The notes under the pieces: model-generated
Databases searched by the model: none
Told to the model about the DNA's origin: nothing
Seen by the model: the letters and a program-made list of their open reading frames with translations, nothing else
Program-made: the position numbers and the translations under genes
Shown here: positions 1 through 5,248 of the stretch, one piece after another
Position numbering within the stretch: the stretch's first letter is position 1
How the letters are laid out: each line of letters starts with the position of its first letter
Source: an uncultured Flavobacteriales bacterium
GTDB taxonomy: Bacteria > Bacteroidota > Bacteroidia > Flavobacteriales > Schleiferiaceae
Length of the DNA stretch: 5,248 bases
Assembly: GCA_903821715.1 (NCBI GenBank)
Contig: CAIJMB010000014.1
Span: forward strand, 1-5,248
Direction: 5' to 3'

Positions 1-237
1 ACCCCTTCTGATGTAAACCCTAGTTCATACCGAATGAGCCATAACATTTGACAACACAAGTATGCAAATAAACCAAGGCCTACTAGCACATCCCGTGCGT
101 TTGAATTTAATTTCAAAATCAAGAGCCGATTTTAAACATCGATGTGAAGTATATACCGATACAATATTTTTGAATTTAATATTTATTGTCAATGGCCTAA
201 ATCGCGAAAACAATAAATGAGCCATTACTTAGTTTGT
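1..237. other. AT-rich noncoding flank with dyads and a short direct repeat
   Basis: No convincing gene is seen here. The stretch lies downstream of the DUF4248-like gene and probably belongs to the integrated element. It holds a 12-base direct repeat TTTGAATTTAAT (100-111 and 169-180), a weak hairpin AAAATC/GATTTT (115-120 with 128-133), a 10-base palindrome ACATCGATGT (136-145), the palindrome GTATATAC (149-156) and a 9-base inverted repeat at 181-218. Such a density of dyads could mark protein-binding or transfer-related DNA, but AT-rich sequence also produces short dyads by chance. No intrinsic terminator with a proper T-tract is visible behind the minus-strand genes. Confidence 0.5.
181..226. 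repeat. Interlocked inverted repeats downstream of the small gene
   Basis: ATTTATTGT (181-189) is the perfect reverse complement of ACAATAAAT (210-218), separated by 20 bases. A second pair, AATGGC (191-196) and GCCATT (221-226), has one arm inside the loop of the first and the other outside it, the topology of an H-type pseudoknot if transcribed. The 12-base direct repeat copy at 169-180 abuts the first arm. The structure begins about 12 bases past the stop codon of the minus-strand gene. It lacks a T-tract, so a conventional terminator is unlikely. The role is unknown. Confidence 0.45.
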
Positions 238-441
238 TCATGGAAAACCAATGTGCTCAAGGATTGCATCGACTTGCTTTGGCGTTAGCACTTTCGCGCC
301 TTTTTCAAAGCCTATATCCTCTAGAACTGAAGACAGGGTCTTATTCTGTGCAATCCAACGAGTTAGTTGATTTGTAGCACTCTTGGGCTGGATATTGGGC
401 AAATACATTTGGGCCAGCTCACCAAAGCCATAAGCGCGCAT
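238..441 (-). CDS. DUF4248-like small protein
   Basis: Predicted 67-residue cytoplasmic protein without signal peptide or membrane segment. It resembles the DUF4248 family of Bacteroidota by its pattern: an opening RAYGFGELAQMY, a middle SATNQLTRWI followed by L..L...GF.KG, and a closing LTPKQVDAILEHIGFP. This recognition is from memory of the family; its function is not established. The layout of short helices with a conserved Trp and a LTPKQV turn could suit a small nucleic-acid-binding protein, which is inference. An ATG at 480 would give 80 residues and overlap the integrase stop by 8 bases. I prefer the ATG at 439-441 because AAGGAGGA lies 7 bases before it and because the family-like sequence starts there. 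The gene follows the integrase by 31 bases on the same strand, so co-transcription is likely. An excisionase or regulator role for the element is possible but untested. Confidence 0.75.
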   Translation of the reverse strand: MRAYGFGELAQMYLPNIQPKSATNQLTRWIAQNKTLSSVLEDIGFEKGAKVLTPKQVDAILEHIGFP

Positions 442-448
442 TTCAAAT

Positions 449-456
449 TCCTCCTT
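449..456 (-). promoter_or_regulatory. Strong Shine-Dalgarno deciding the start of the small gene
   Basis: The minus strand reads AAGGAGGA, an almost perfect anti-16S match, 7 bases before the ATG at 441. Bacteroidota genes usually lack such a site, and none is seen before the integrase or thiolase genes here. It therefore favours the internal ATG over the upstream one at 480, and would allow translation independent of the integrase. Confidence 0.7.
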
Positions 457-472
457 TTTAATGTATCTGTAC

Positions 473-1708
473 TTACTCATGGTTGTAACGTAATGCTAGT
501 TTGGACATGTCGGACTCGAGCTTCTTGTCGACAATCCTGGCATAGTGTTGCGTTGTGACAAGTTTTTTGTGCCCAAGCATCCTACTGACACTCTCAATCG
601 GAACGTCATTCAGCAGGGTAACCGTTGTAGCAAACGTGTGACGGGCCATATGAAAGGTTAATGGCTTAGAAATATTAGCAAGCGTACCAATTTCTTTGAG
701 GTATGCATTGACCTTTTGGTTGCTTGCAATAGCAAACACTTTATCATCTTCGATCACACACCCTGACTTATTATTCATAATAATTTGAAAAGCCGGAGGC
801 AACAGTGGTATTATTGAAGATGTACCGGTTTTTAGCCGAGTCGTTTTTACCCAGGTCATCTTTCCAGAATTTTCAATTTCTGACCATTTCAGTTTTTGAA
901 CATCAGAGTACGAAAGACCAGTGTAGCAAGAAAAGAGGAAGGCATCCTTGACCTTTTGAAGCCGTTCATTGGGCATACTTTTATGAATCAACCTAGTAAG
1001 TTCATCATCAGTTAAGTACATTCTCGCACGTTCTTCAAGCGAAAGTTTAACATTAACAAAAGGATCTGCTTGAAGAACACCTTGCCGAATCAAGTCCTTA
1101 AATACCGCTCGAACTAGATGCATCAGCTTAATGGCGGTATTGTTAGATTGATTACGACTTACCCTTAAAAATTGATAGAAATTCTTAAGTAACACATAGT
1201 CAATGTCTTTCGGTTTAATGTCATTTTTACGAAGCTCCACTTTCAAAAACTCCTCGAAATACCGTCTAACCCGAATACTTCGAATATGAGTGGTATGCGT
1301 AATATCTAATCCAACAACCCTTGCGCGTTCCTTTAGGTACAGGTCAAAAAGTTCTAGAAACCCCGTTACACTTTTGTCTTGGCTGATGCCTAAAATAGAA
1401 TTTCGTAGGGTCTGGGCGTCAAATTCTATTTGAGTTGCAACGAGGTAATTAAAGTGATTGTAAACACTGGCTTCCAATGATCGTAGCTGCTCATTGACTT
1501 GAGGCGAGTCTGGATCCATTGACGATAGCCTAGCCACATCAGACATCCAGTTTGACGGAAGCACACAACAACCGCATCGCATGGCAGACTTGGTTTCACG
1601 TACGCGAAACTTCAGATAAACTGGGCATTTTCCATCTTTACGAAGCTTCTTGCGAGCTAAATACCAACTGAATGAAAATAAAGTTGTGGGTCTTTGGGTA
1701 GCTGCCAT
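473..1708 (-). CDS. Tyrosine recombinase / integrase, IntDOT-like
   Basis: Complete 411-residue site-specific recombinase that should cut and rejoin DNA at attachment sites of a mobile element through a 3'-phosphotyrosine link. Layout: arm-type DNA-binding domain (about 1-95, with W54 of the LPSNW motif), SAM-like core-binding domain (about 110-215), catalytic domain (about 220-400). Visible catalytic residues are K293 (RLKTG), H353 and R356 (HMARH), H380 (LGHK) and the nucleophile Y389 (TTQHYA). The first catalytic Arg, normally in TGLR, is Ser266 (TGLSYSD); the same substitution is known in the CTnDOT integrase, so it does not suggest a dead enzyme. Length matches that family. The start ATG at 1706-1708 has an AT-rich leader and no Shine-Dalgarno. 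The DUF4248-like gene follows on the same strand. A tRNA-Ser gene lies 285 bases upstream with its 3' end facing the integrase, as expected for an integrated element. No frameshift is seen. Confidence 0.95.
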   Translation of the reverse strand: MAATQRPTTLFSFSWYLARKKLRKDGKCPVYLKFRVRETKSAMRCGCCVLPSNWMSDVARLSSMDPDSPQVNEQLRSLEASVYNHFNYLVATQIEFDAQTLRNSILGISQDKSVTGFLELFDLYLKERARVVGLDITHTTHIRSIRVRRYFEEFLKVELRKNDIKPKDIDYVLLKNFYQFLRVSRNQSNNTAIKLMHLVRAVFKDLIRQGVLQADPFVNVKLSLEERARMYLTDDELTRLIHKSMPNERLQKVKDAFLFSCYTGLSYSDVQKLKWSEIENSGKMTWVKTTRLKTGTSSIIPLLPPAFQIIMNNKSGCVIEDDKVFAIASNQKVNAYLKEIGTLANISKPLTFHMARHTFATTVTLLNDVPIESVSRMLGHKKLVTTQHYARIVDKKLESDMSKLALRYNHE

Positions 1709-1961
1709 TGAATAATACGTGTTTGTTGGTCCATTACTTGGCTGCGATATTAAGAGCTAATTTCGGACTAACAAAACATAAATACCTGATTATTAATGTC
1801 TTATTGTTCCATTTTGTGTCATTTAGAATTACTGGCTACCCCAAACTCATTTTTTGGATGGGTAGCCGTAACGGACCTTTAGGGTGCCTTCTTATGGTCA
1901 AATTTGGCACTTTCAAAGGAAGTTAAAATGTGCCTAACTTACTGAATGACAATAATTAAAC
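1709..1961. other. Gene-free integrase leader, likely attachment-site region
   Basis: AT-rich stretch between the integrase start and the tRNA terminator. I see no supportable gene in it and no clear TAnnTTTG promoter for the integrase; the nearest candidate is TATGTTTT on the minus strand (1773-1780), without a good -33 partner. It contains a bulged hairpin at 1834-1867, alternating GTGCC/GGCAC/GTGCC motifs (1884-1888, 1906-1910, 1930-1934) and an AAGTTA/TAACTT inverted repeat (1920-1925 with 1935-1940). In comparable elements this position carries arm-type integrase sites and one attachment site; that assignment here is inference. Confidence 0.5.
1834..1867. repeat. Long bulged hairpin in the integrase leader
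   Basis: GGCTACC (1834-1840) pairs with GGTAGCC (1861-1867), and CCAAA (1841-1845) pairs with TTTGG (1853-1857). This gives 12 base pairs with a 3-base bulge (1858-1860) and a 7-base loop. No T-tract follows on either strand, so it does not look like an intrinsic terminator. It might be an attenuator in the integrase leader RNA or a binding site on DNA. Function is unknown. Confidence 0.5.
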
Positions 1962-1990
1962 AAAAAAGGAGCGTCGTGAGACGCTCCTTT
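1962..1990 (-). terminator. Intrinsic terminator of tRNA-Ser
   Basis: A perfect 11-bp stem (1965-1975 with 1980-1990, core GGAGCGTC/GACGCTCC) closes a 4-base loop. On the minus strand it runs into six T (complement of 1962-1967). It starts only two bases after the discriminator base of the tRNA, so it almost certainly ends the tRNA transcript and separates it from the integrase. Confidence 0.9.
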
Positions 1991-1992
1991 CG

Positions 1993-2079
1993 CGGTGAGG
2001 GCGGGATTCGAACCCGCGGTACAGTTACCCGTACGGCAGTTTAGCAAACTACTGGTTTCAGCCTCTCACCCACCTCACC
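1993..2079 (-). tRNA. tRNA-Ser, anticodon GCT
   Basis: 87-base class II tRNA read by hand on the minus strand. It has a 7-bp acceptor (GGTGAGG with CCTCACC), a D arm with GGT/ACC stem, an anticodon stem GTAGT/ACTGC around the loop TTGCTAA with anticodon GCT (2043-2045), an 18-base variable arm with GTAC/GTAC pairing, a T arm GCGGG-TTCGAAT-CCCGC, and discriminator G at 1993. The long variable arm and the anticodon identify it as a serine tRNA for AGC and AGU codons. CCA is not encoded (the next bases are CG), so it must be added after transcription. The 3' end faces the integrase gene, making this tRNA the natural candidate for the element's insertion site. Confidence 0.97.
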
Positions 2080-2121
2080 GGGTTTCAAGTATAGGGCGGT
2101 TAACCCCTGGCTGAAGGGCTG

Positions 2122-2152
2122 CAAATATAGGCACAGAAGATGATTTAACATA
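2122..2152 (-). promoter_or_regulatory. Candidate Bacteroidota-type promoter for tRNA-Ser
   Basis: On the minus strand TATATTTG (2122-2129) matches the Bacteroidota -7 consensus TAnnTTTG exactly. TATG (2149-2152) matches the -33 TTTG at three of four positions with the usual 19-base spacing. It would start transcription some 35-40 bases before the tRNA. A second, weaker -7 candidate, TATACTTG (2086-2093), sits 6 bases from the tRNA 5' end without a good -33 element. The spacer is divergent and also precedes the thiolase gene. Confidence 0.5.
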
Positions 2153-2187
2153 GTCCAGCAGTATCTTCGCAGCACAACCTTTTGATG

Positions 2188-3369
2188 ATGAAAAACGTAG
2201 TTATTGTGTCCGCCGTGCGGACCCCGATCGGAAGCTTTATGGGTGCCCTTAGCTCGGTTCCCGCCACGGAACTTGGAGCCACGGCCATCCGCGGCGCCCT
2301 TGCCAAAATTGGCCTTGATGCTAAAGAAGTTGACGAAGTTTTGATGGGCTGCGTGCTGCAGGCCAACGTCGGTCAGGCTCCGGCACGTCAGGCGGCATTG
2401 GGTGCAGGATTACCGAATTCGGTTCCGTGTACCACTGTCAACAAGGTCTGTGCTTCGGGTATGAAGGCGGTCGCTTTGGGCGCTCAAGCCATTGCGCTGG
2501 GTGAGGCTGACGTGGTCGTGGCGGGCGGAATGGAGAATATGTCTCAGGTTCCGCACTACCTGCCCGGTAGCCGACTCGGAACCAAGTTTGGCAACACCAC
2601 CTTGGTGGACGGCTTGACCAAAGACGGCCTAATGAACGTGTACGACCAGCAAGTGATGGGCGTGTGCGCCGACCTCTGCGCCAAAGAACATAACTACAGC
2701 CGCGAGCAGCAGGATGCGTTCGCACTGGAATCCTACGACCGCAGTGCGGCCGCATGGGCGGCGGGTAAGTTTGACCGCGAAGTGGTTCCGGTCGAAGTCA
2801 AGGACCGCAAAGGCAACGTGGTACAGGTCGCCCACGACGAAGAGTACACCAACTTGATGCGCGACAAGGTTGCTTCGCTGCGCCCCGCCTTTACCAAAGA
2901 CGGAACCGTTACCGCCGCCAACGCCTCAACCCTCAACGACGGTGCCGCGGCGCTGGTTCTGATGTCTGAAGAAAAAGCGAAGGCACTGGGCCTAAAGCCT
3001 CTCGCCCGCATCGCGGGTGCCGCTGACGCGGCCCACGAACCGGAGTGGTTCACGACGGCTCCGGCCAAAGCCGTGCCCCTGGCCGCTAAGCGTGCCGGAA
3101 TCACTGTGAGCGACATTGACTTTTTTGAGCTCAACGAGGCGTTCAGCGTCGTCGGTCTGGTCAACGTGGACTTGCTCGGAATCACATCCGCCCAAACCAA
3201 CGTGCACGGCGGTGCCGTTTCGCTGGGCCACCCACTCGGAGCCTCAGGCGCCCGCATCCTCGTAACCCTGATCAGCGTGCTGCAGGACCGCCAAGCCCGC
3301 TACGGCGCGGCAGGCATCTGCAACGGCGGTGGCGGCGCGTCGGCGATGGTGCTGGAGCGAGTTAGCTAG
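2188..3369 (+). CDS. Acetyl-CoA acetyltransferase (biosynthetic-type thiolase)
   Basis: Complete 393-residue cytoplasmic thiolase that joins two acetyl-CoA into acetoacetyl-CoA, or runs in reverse in acyl-CoA breakdown. The active-site set is intact: nucleophile Cys88 (NKVCASGMKA), Asn316 (NEAF), His348 (GGAVSLGHPLGASGAR) and the acid/base Cys378 (CNGGGGAS). Spacing and length match tetrameric biosynthetic thiolases. The N-terminal half carries AVRTPIGSF and GQAPARQAA; a substrate-loop region with QVMG and HNYSREQQD lies around 155-175. Three starts are possible in a row (TTG 2182, ATG 2185, ATG 2188); I chose 2188 because family members open with MK.VVIVSA. No Shine-Dalgarno is seen. The gene is divergent from tRNA-Ser, convergent with priA, and apparently alone in its transcript. 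Whether it serves acetoacetate, polyhydroxybutyrate or fatty-acid metabolism cannot be told from this context, so no gene symbol is given. GC-rich codons mark it as host chromosome. Confidence 0.95.
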   Translation: MKNVVIVSAVRTPIGSFMGALSSVPATELGATAIRGALAKIGLDAKEVDEVLMGCVLQANVGQAPARQAALGAGLPNSVPCTTVNKVCASGMKAVALGAQAIALGEADVVVAGGMENMSQVPHYLPGSRLGTKFGNTTLVDGLTKDGLMNVYDQQVMGVCADLCAKEHNYSREQQDAFALESYDRSAAAWAAGKFDREVVPVEVKDRKGNVVQVAHDEEYTNLMRDKVASLRPAFTKDGTVTAANASTLNDGAAALVLMSEEKAKALGLKPLARIAGAADAAHEPEWFTTAPAKAVPLAAKRAGITVSDIDFFELNEAFSVVGLVNVDLLGITSAQTNVHGGAVSLGHPLGASGARILVTLISVLQDRQARYGAAGICNGGGGASAMVLERVS

Positions 3370-3435
3370 TTAGCAAGGTTGGCGAGGTTGGCTCGTTAGC
3401 TTTTGGCAAGGTTCGCTGAGATTGGCTCGTTGGTC
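3361..3435. repeat. Degenerate tandem repeat behind the thiolase gene
   Basis: Nine GTTRGC-like hexamers recur every 7-10 bases: GTTAGC at 3361, 3369 and 3395; GTTGGC at 3378 and 3387; variants at 3402, 3411, 3421 and 3429. At a larger scale, 3369-3401 and 3402-3435 look like two diverged copies of a 33-34-base unit sharing GCAAGGTT (3373-3380, 3406-3413) and TTGGCTCGTT (3388-3397, 3422-3431). The array starts inside the last codons of the thiolase gene, including its stop. It encodes nothing recognisable. Confidence 0.65.
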
Positions 3436-3481
3436 CAATCGCTATTGCGGGCTGTGGAAGCTCGGAAATAAACTAGAAACG

Positions 3482-3506
3482 AGTAACTAGTAGCTAGTTA
3501 CTAGTT
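3482..3506. repeat. Heptamer repeat and hairpin over the priA stop codon
   Basis: AGTAACTA (3482-3489) pairs with TAGTTACT (3495-3502) around the loop GTAGC. The same bases also read as three heptamers, GTAACTA, GTAGCTA and GTTACTA (3483-3503). The priA stop codon TAG (3501-3503) lies in the 3' arm. On the minus strand a T-rich but interrupted stretch follows (about 3465-3480), so this could be a weak priA terminator. The low GC content of the stem makes that uncertain. Confidence 0.5.
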
Positions 3507-5248
3507 CGGATCCACGTCCACGATGACCCGCGCACTGCGGCCGTGGGGGTGGTAGATTAGTCCGTCGATTTCTTTGAGGAGGCGCCGCTTGGTGGCCTTG
3601 ACGCTGCCGTCGGCCGGAAGCTTGATCCACAAGTGCTGGCGGTACATGGCTTGAATGCGGGCCACCGGAGGGGCGTCGGGACCGAGGATTCCGCCCGAAA
3701 GCGCTTTGAGCAGTTGGTTGGCCAAAAAATGAGCGACATCGCGGGCGACCGACTCTTTGCGGTGGCGCACTTCGATGCGGACCATGCGCGCAAACGGCGG
3801 ATAATGGTGCTCGGCGCGGTCGCGAATGAGGTAGTCCATCATGCCCGGAACGTCGTGGTCGACCACGCGTTGCAGGACCGGATGGCCGGGAGTGGCGGTT
3901 TGGATGAGTAGGCGCCCGCGAAGTTCGCGGCGCCCGGTGCGTCCGGCTACCTGAAGGAGCAGCTGAAAGGCGCGTTCGTGAGCCCTGAAGTCGGGGCGGT
4001 TCAGCATCAGGTCAGCGTTGGTGACTACGGCAAGCGACAGGCCAGCGAGGTCGAGTCCTTTGCCGACCATTTGGGTTCCGACGACGAGGTCGATTTCGCC
4101 CGATTCCATCCACTGTAAAAAGTCGGTCATGGCCCGTTTGCTCCGCGTGGAATCAGAGTCCACCCGCAGGATTCGGGCTTCGGGAAACAGGGCTTCGACT
4201 TCTTCTTCGATGCGCTCGGTTCCGAGTCCGCGCCAATCCCAGGCGGACTGGCGGCACTGCGGGCAGGTTTCGGGCAGGTCCTTGTGGAGTCCGCAGTAGT
4301 GGCAGACGAGCTGGCGAGCCTTTTTGTGGTAGGTCAGCGAGACGTCGCAGTCGGTACAGGGCTCGATCCACCCGCAATTCATGCAGGTGAGCACCGGAGC
4401 GTATCCACGGCGGTTTTGAAAGACCAAGACCTGCTGGTGGTCGGCCAGGGTTTGGGCCACGGCAGCATAGGATTCGGGGGTGAACGGGCCCACCTGCTGG
4501 TGCAGTGCCTGGGCCTTGAGGGTGCTGACCGGAACCACTTCAGGAAATGCGACGCCCGAGTAGCGCTCACCGAGGTCGACCCGCTGGTATTTGCCTTGGG
4601 CGGCGTTGTGCCAGGTTTCGACCGATGGGGTGGCGGATCCCAGCACAATCGGGATTTTTTTCTGCTGCGCCAGCCACACGGCGACGTCGCGGGCGTGGTA
4701 GCGCGGAGCGGGTTCCTGCTGTTTGTAGCTGGTTTCGTGTTCTTCGTCGACCACGATAAGGCCGAGGCGGTGCCACGGGAGCATAATTCCCGAGCGCGTG
4801 GCCACTACGACGCGCGGGGCGGAATCGGGATCCAAGAGGTGTTCCCAAAGGGCGCGCCGCTCGCCGTCGGCGAGCTGGTGGTGCCAGGGCACCACCCGGT
4901 CGGGCCCGAGGGCCCGGCCCGCGCGCTGCACCACCTGAGGAACCAGTCCGATTTCAGGAACCATCAATAAAACGTGCTTGCCTTCCTCGAGGGCGTGGGC
5001 CGCGAGGTGCAGGTACACCTCGGTCTTGCCCGACCCTGTGGCGCCCCAAAGCAACTTCGGGAGCGCCTCATGCTTCTCGGACTCGAGCTCCTGTAGCGCT
5101 GCCCGTTGGGCCGGGCTTAGCTCAGGAAGCGACAAGGAATCGCCCAGGTCGAGGCTGCGGTCGAGGGGGCGCAGCTCGCGCTCGAGGATTCCGCGCTCGA
5201 CGAGGGCCGAAAGGTGGGCGGGCTTGACGTCCGAACCCTCGGCGGTTA
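3501..5248 (-). CDS. priA: Primosomal protein N' (PriA), 5' end beyond the window
   Basis: C-terminal 581 complete codons of PriA, the superfamily 2 3'-5' DNA helicase that recognises stalled forks and reloads the replicative helicase. The reading frame stays open to the right edge with no ATG or GTG start, and the TTG at 5133-5135 lies inside the protein. The roughly 150-250 residues of the N-terminal fork-binding domain are missing; the first visible residues look like the winged-helix part. From that TTG as residue 1: Walker A GATGSGKT (31-38), DEEH box (130-133), motif LGSATPSVET (165-174), eight zinc-ligand cysteines in four CxxC pairs (251/254, 260/263, 278/281, 291/294), helicase motif GTQMVGKGLD (353-362), QVAGRTGR (395-402), and a C-terminal domain with HYPPF. 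All key residues are present. The gene ends at TAG 3501-3503, convergent with the thiolase gene. GC-rich, typical chromosomal gene. Confidence 0.96.
   Translation of the reverse strand, partial: TAEGSDVKPAHLSALVERGILERELRPLDRSLDLGDSLSLPELSPAQRAALQELESEKHEALPKLLWGATGSGKTEVYLHLAAHALEEGKHVLLMVPEIGLVPQVVQRAGRALGPDRVVPWHHQLADGERRALWEHLLDPDSAPRVVVATRSGIMLPWHRLGLIVVDEEHETSYKQQEPAPRYHARDVAVWLAQQKKIPIVLGSATPSVETWHNAAQGKYQRVDLGERYSGVAFPEVVPVSTLKAQALHQQVGPFTPESYAAVAQTLADHQQVLVFQNRRGYAPVLTCMNCGWIEPCTDCDVSLTYHKKARQLVCHYCGLHKDLPETCPQCRQSAWDWRGLGTERIEEEVEALFPEARILRVDSDSTRSKRAMTDFLQWMESGEIDLVVGTQMVGKGLDLAGLSLAVVTNADLMLNRPDFRAHERAFQLLLQVAGRTGRRELRGRLLIQTATPGHPVLQRVVDHDVPGMMDYLIRDRAEHHYPPFARMVRIEVRHRKESVARDVAHFLANQLLKALSGGILGPDAPPVARIQAMYRQHLWIKLPADGSVKATKRRLLKEIDGLIYHPHGRSARVIVDVDPN

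Noticed and set aside
25..225. 66-codon open frame on the minus strand behind the small gene
   Set aside because: No recognisable family, no ribosome site, low-complexity AT-rich sequence, and it overlaps the inverted repeats. More likely chance than a gene, though not excluded.
473..1708. Inactive integrase because Arg I is missing
   Set aside because: Ser at this position is natural in the CTnDOT integrase family and all other catalytic residues are present, so activity is the better assumption.
1834..1867. Intrinsic terminator for a transcript entering the integrase leader
   Set aside because: The stem is good, but no T-tract follows on either strand.
1708..1926. 72-codon plus-strand open frame in the integrase leader
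   Set aside because: It begins at a TTG overlapping the integrase start, has no ribosome site and no family resemblance, and lies in noncoding AT-rich DNA.
2162..2169. TATCTTCG as a -7 promoter element for the thiolase gene
   Set aside because: One mismatch to TAnnTTTG, no TTTG-like element 19 bases upstream, and it would leave almost no leader before the ATG.
2733..3257. 174-codon minus-strand open frame
   Set aside because: It is antisense to the thiolase coding region, whose active-site motifs are all in the plus-strand frame.
4284..4970. 228-codon plus-strand open frame
   Set aside because: It lies wholly antisense to well-conserved priA helicase sequence; long antisense frames are expected in GC-rich genes.
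3501..5135. priA as a complete 544-residue protein starting at 5135
   Set aside because: The codon is TTG, the frame continues open to the window edge with PriA-like sequence, and PriA proteins are much longer. It is a window truncation, not a short PriA.
1..5248. CRISPR array, insertion sequence ends or a toxin-antitoxin pair
   Set aside because: No regularly spaced conserved repeats, no transposase or terminal inverted repeats, and no recognisable toxin family were seen on either strand.

Overview
The window most likely comes from a member of the Bacteroidota. The evidence is a 411-residue integrase of the IntDOT (CTnDOT) type, a DUF4248-like small protein, a TAnnTTTG-type promoter near the tRNA, and no Shine-Dalgarno sequence in front of the integrase or thiolase genes. 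Genus cannot be fixed from this stretch. Composition changes sharply: roughly 1-1960 is visibly AT-rich, while 2180-5248 is GC-rich with GC-rich third codon positions. I read the left part as the edge of an integrated element and the right part as host chromosome.

Left region (1-1961), all genes on the minus strand: a noncoding AT-rich flank with several dyads (1-237), a small DUF4248-like gene (238-441) with an unusually strong Shine-Dalgarno, a complete tyrosine recombinase gene (473-1708) directly upstream of it in transcription, and a 253-base gene-free leader (1709-1961) with a long bulged hairpin.

Junction (1962-2187): an intrinsic terminator (1962-1990), a complete tRNA-Ser with anticodon GCT (1993-2079, minus), and a short divergent spacer holding a Bacteroidota-type promoter candidate for the tRNA and the start of the thiolase gene. 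The 3' end of the tRNA faces the integrase, the classical layout for an element inserted at or just behind a tRNA gene. The second attachment site is not recognisable in the window and probably lies beyond position 1.

Right region (2188-5248): an intact biosynthetic-type acetyl-CoA acetyltransferase (plus strand) convergent with the 3' part of priA (minus strand), the primosomal replication-restart helicase, which runs off the right edge. The 131-base convergent spacer holds a degenerate tandem duplication and a small hairpin over the priA stop codon.

The integrase and the small gene probably act together in movement or maintenance of the element. The thiolase (acyl-CoA metabolism) and PriA (replication restart) are ordinary chromosomal genes unrelated to each other. 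I see no clearly new multi-gene system. The most interesting items are the integrase with its natural loss of the first catalytic arginine, its co-transcribed small partner, and the unresolved element boundary.
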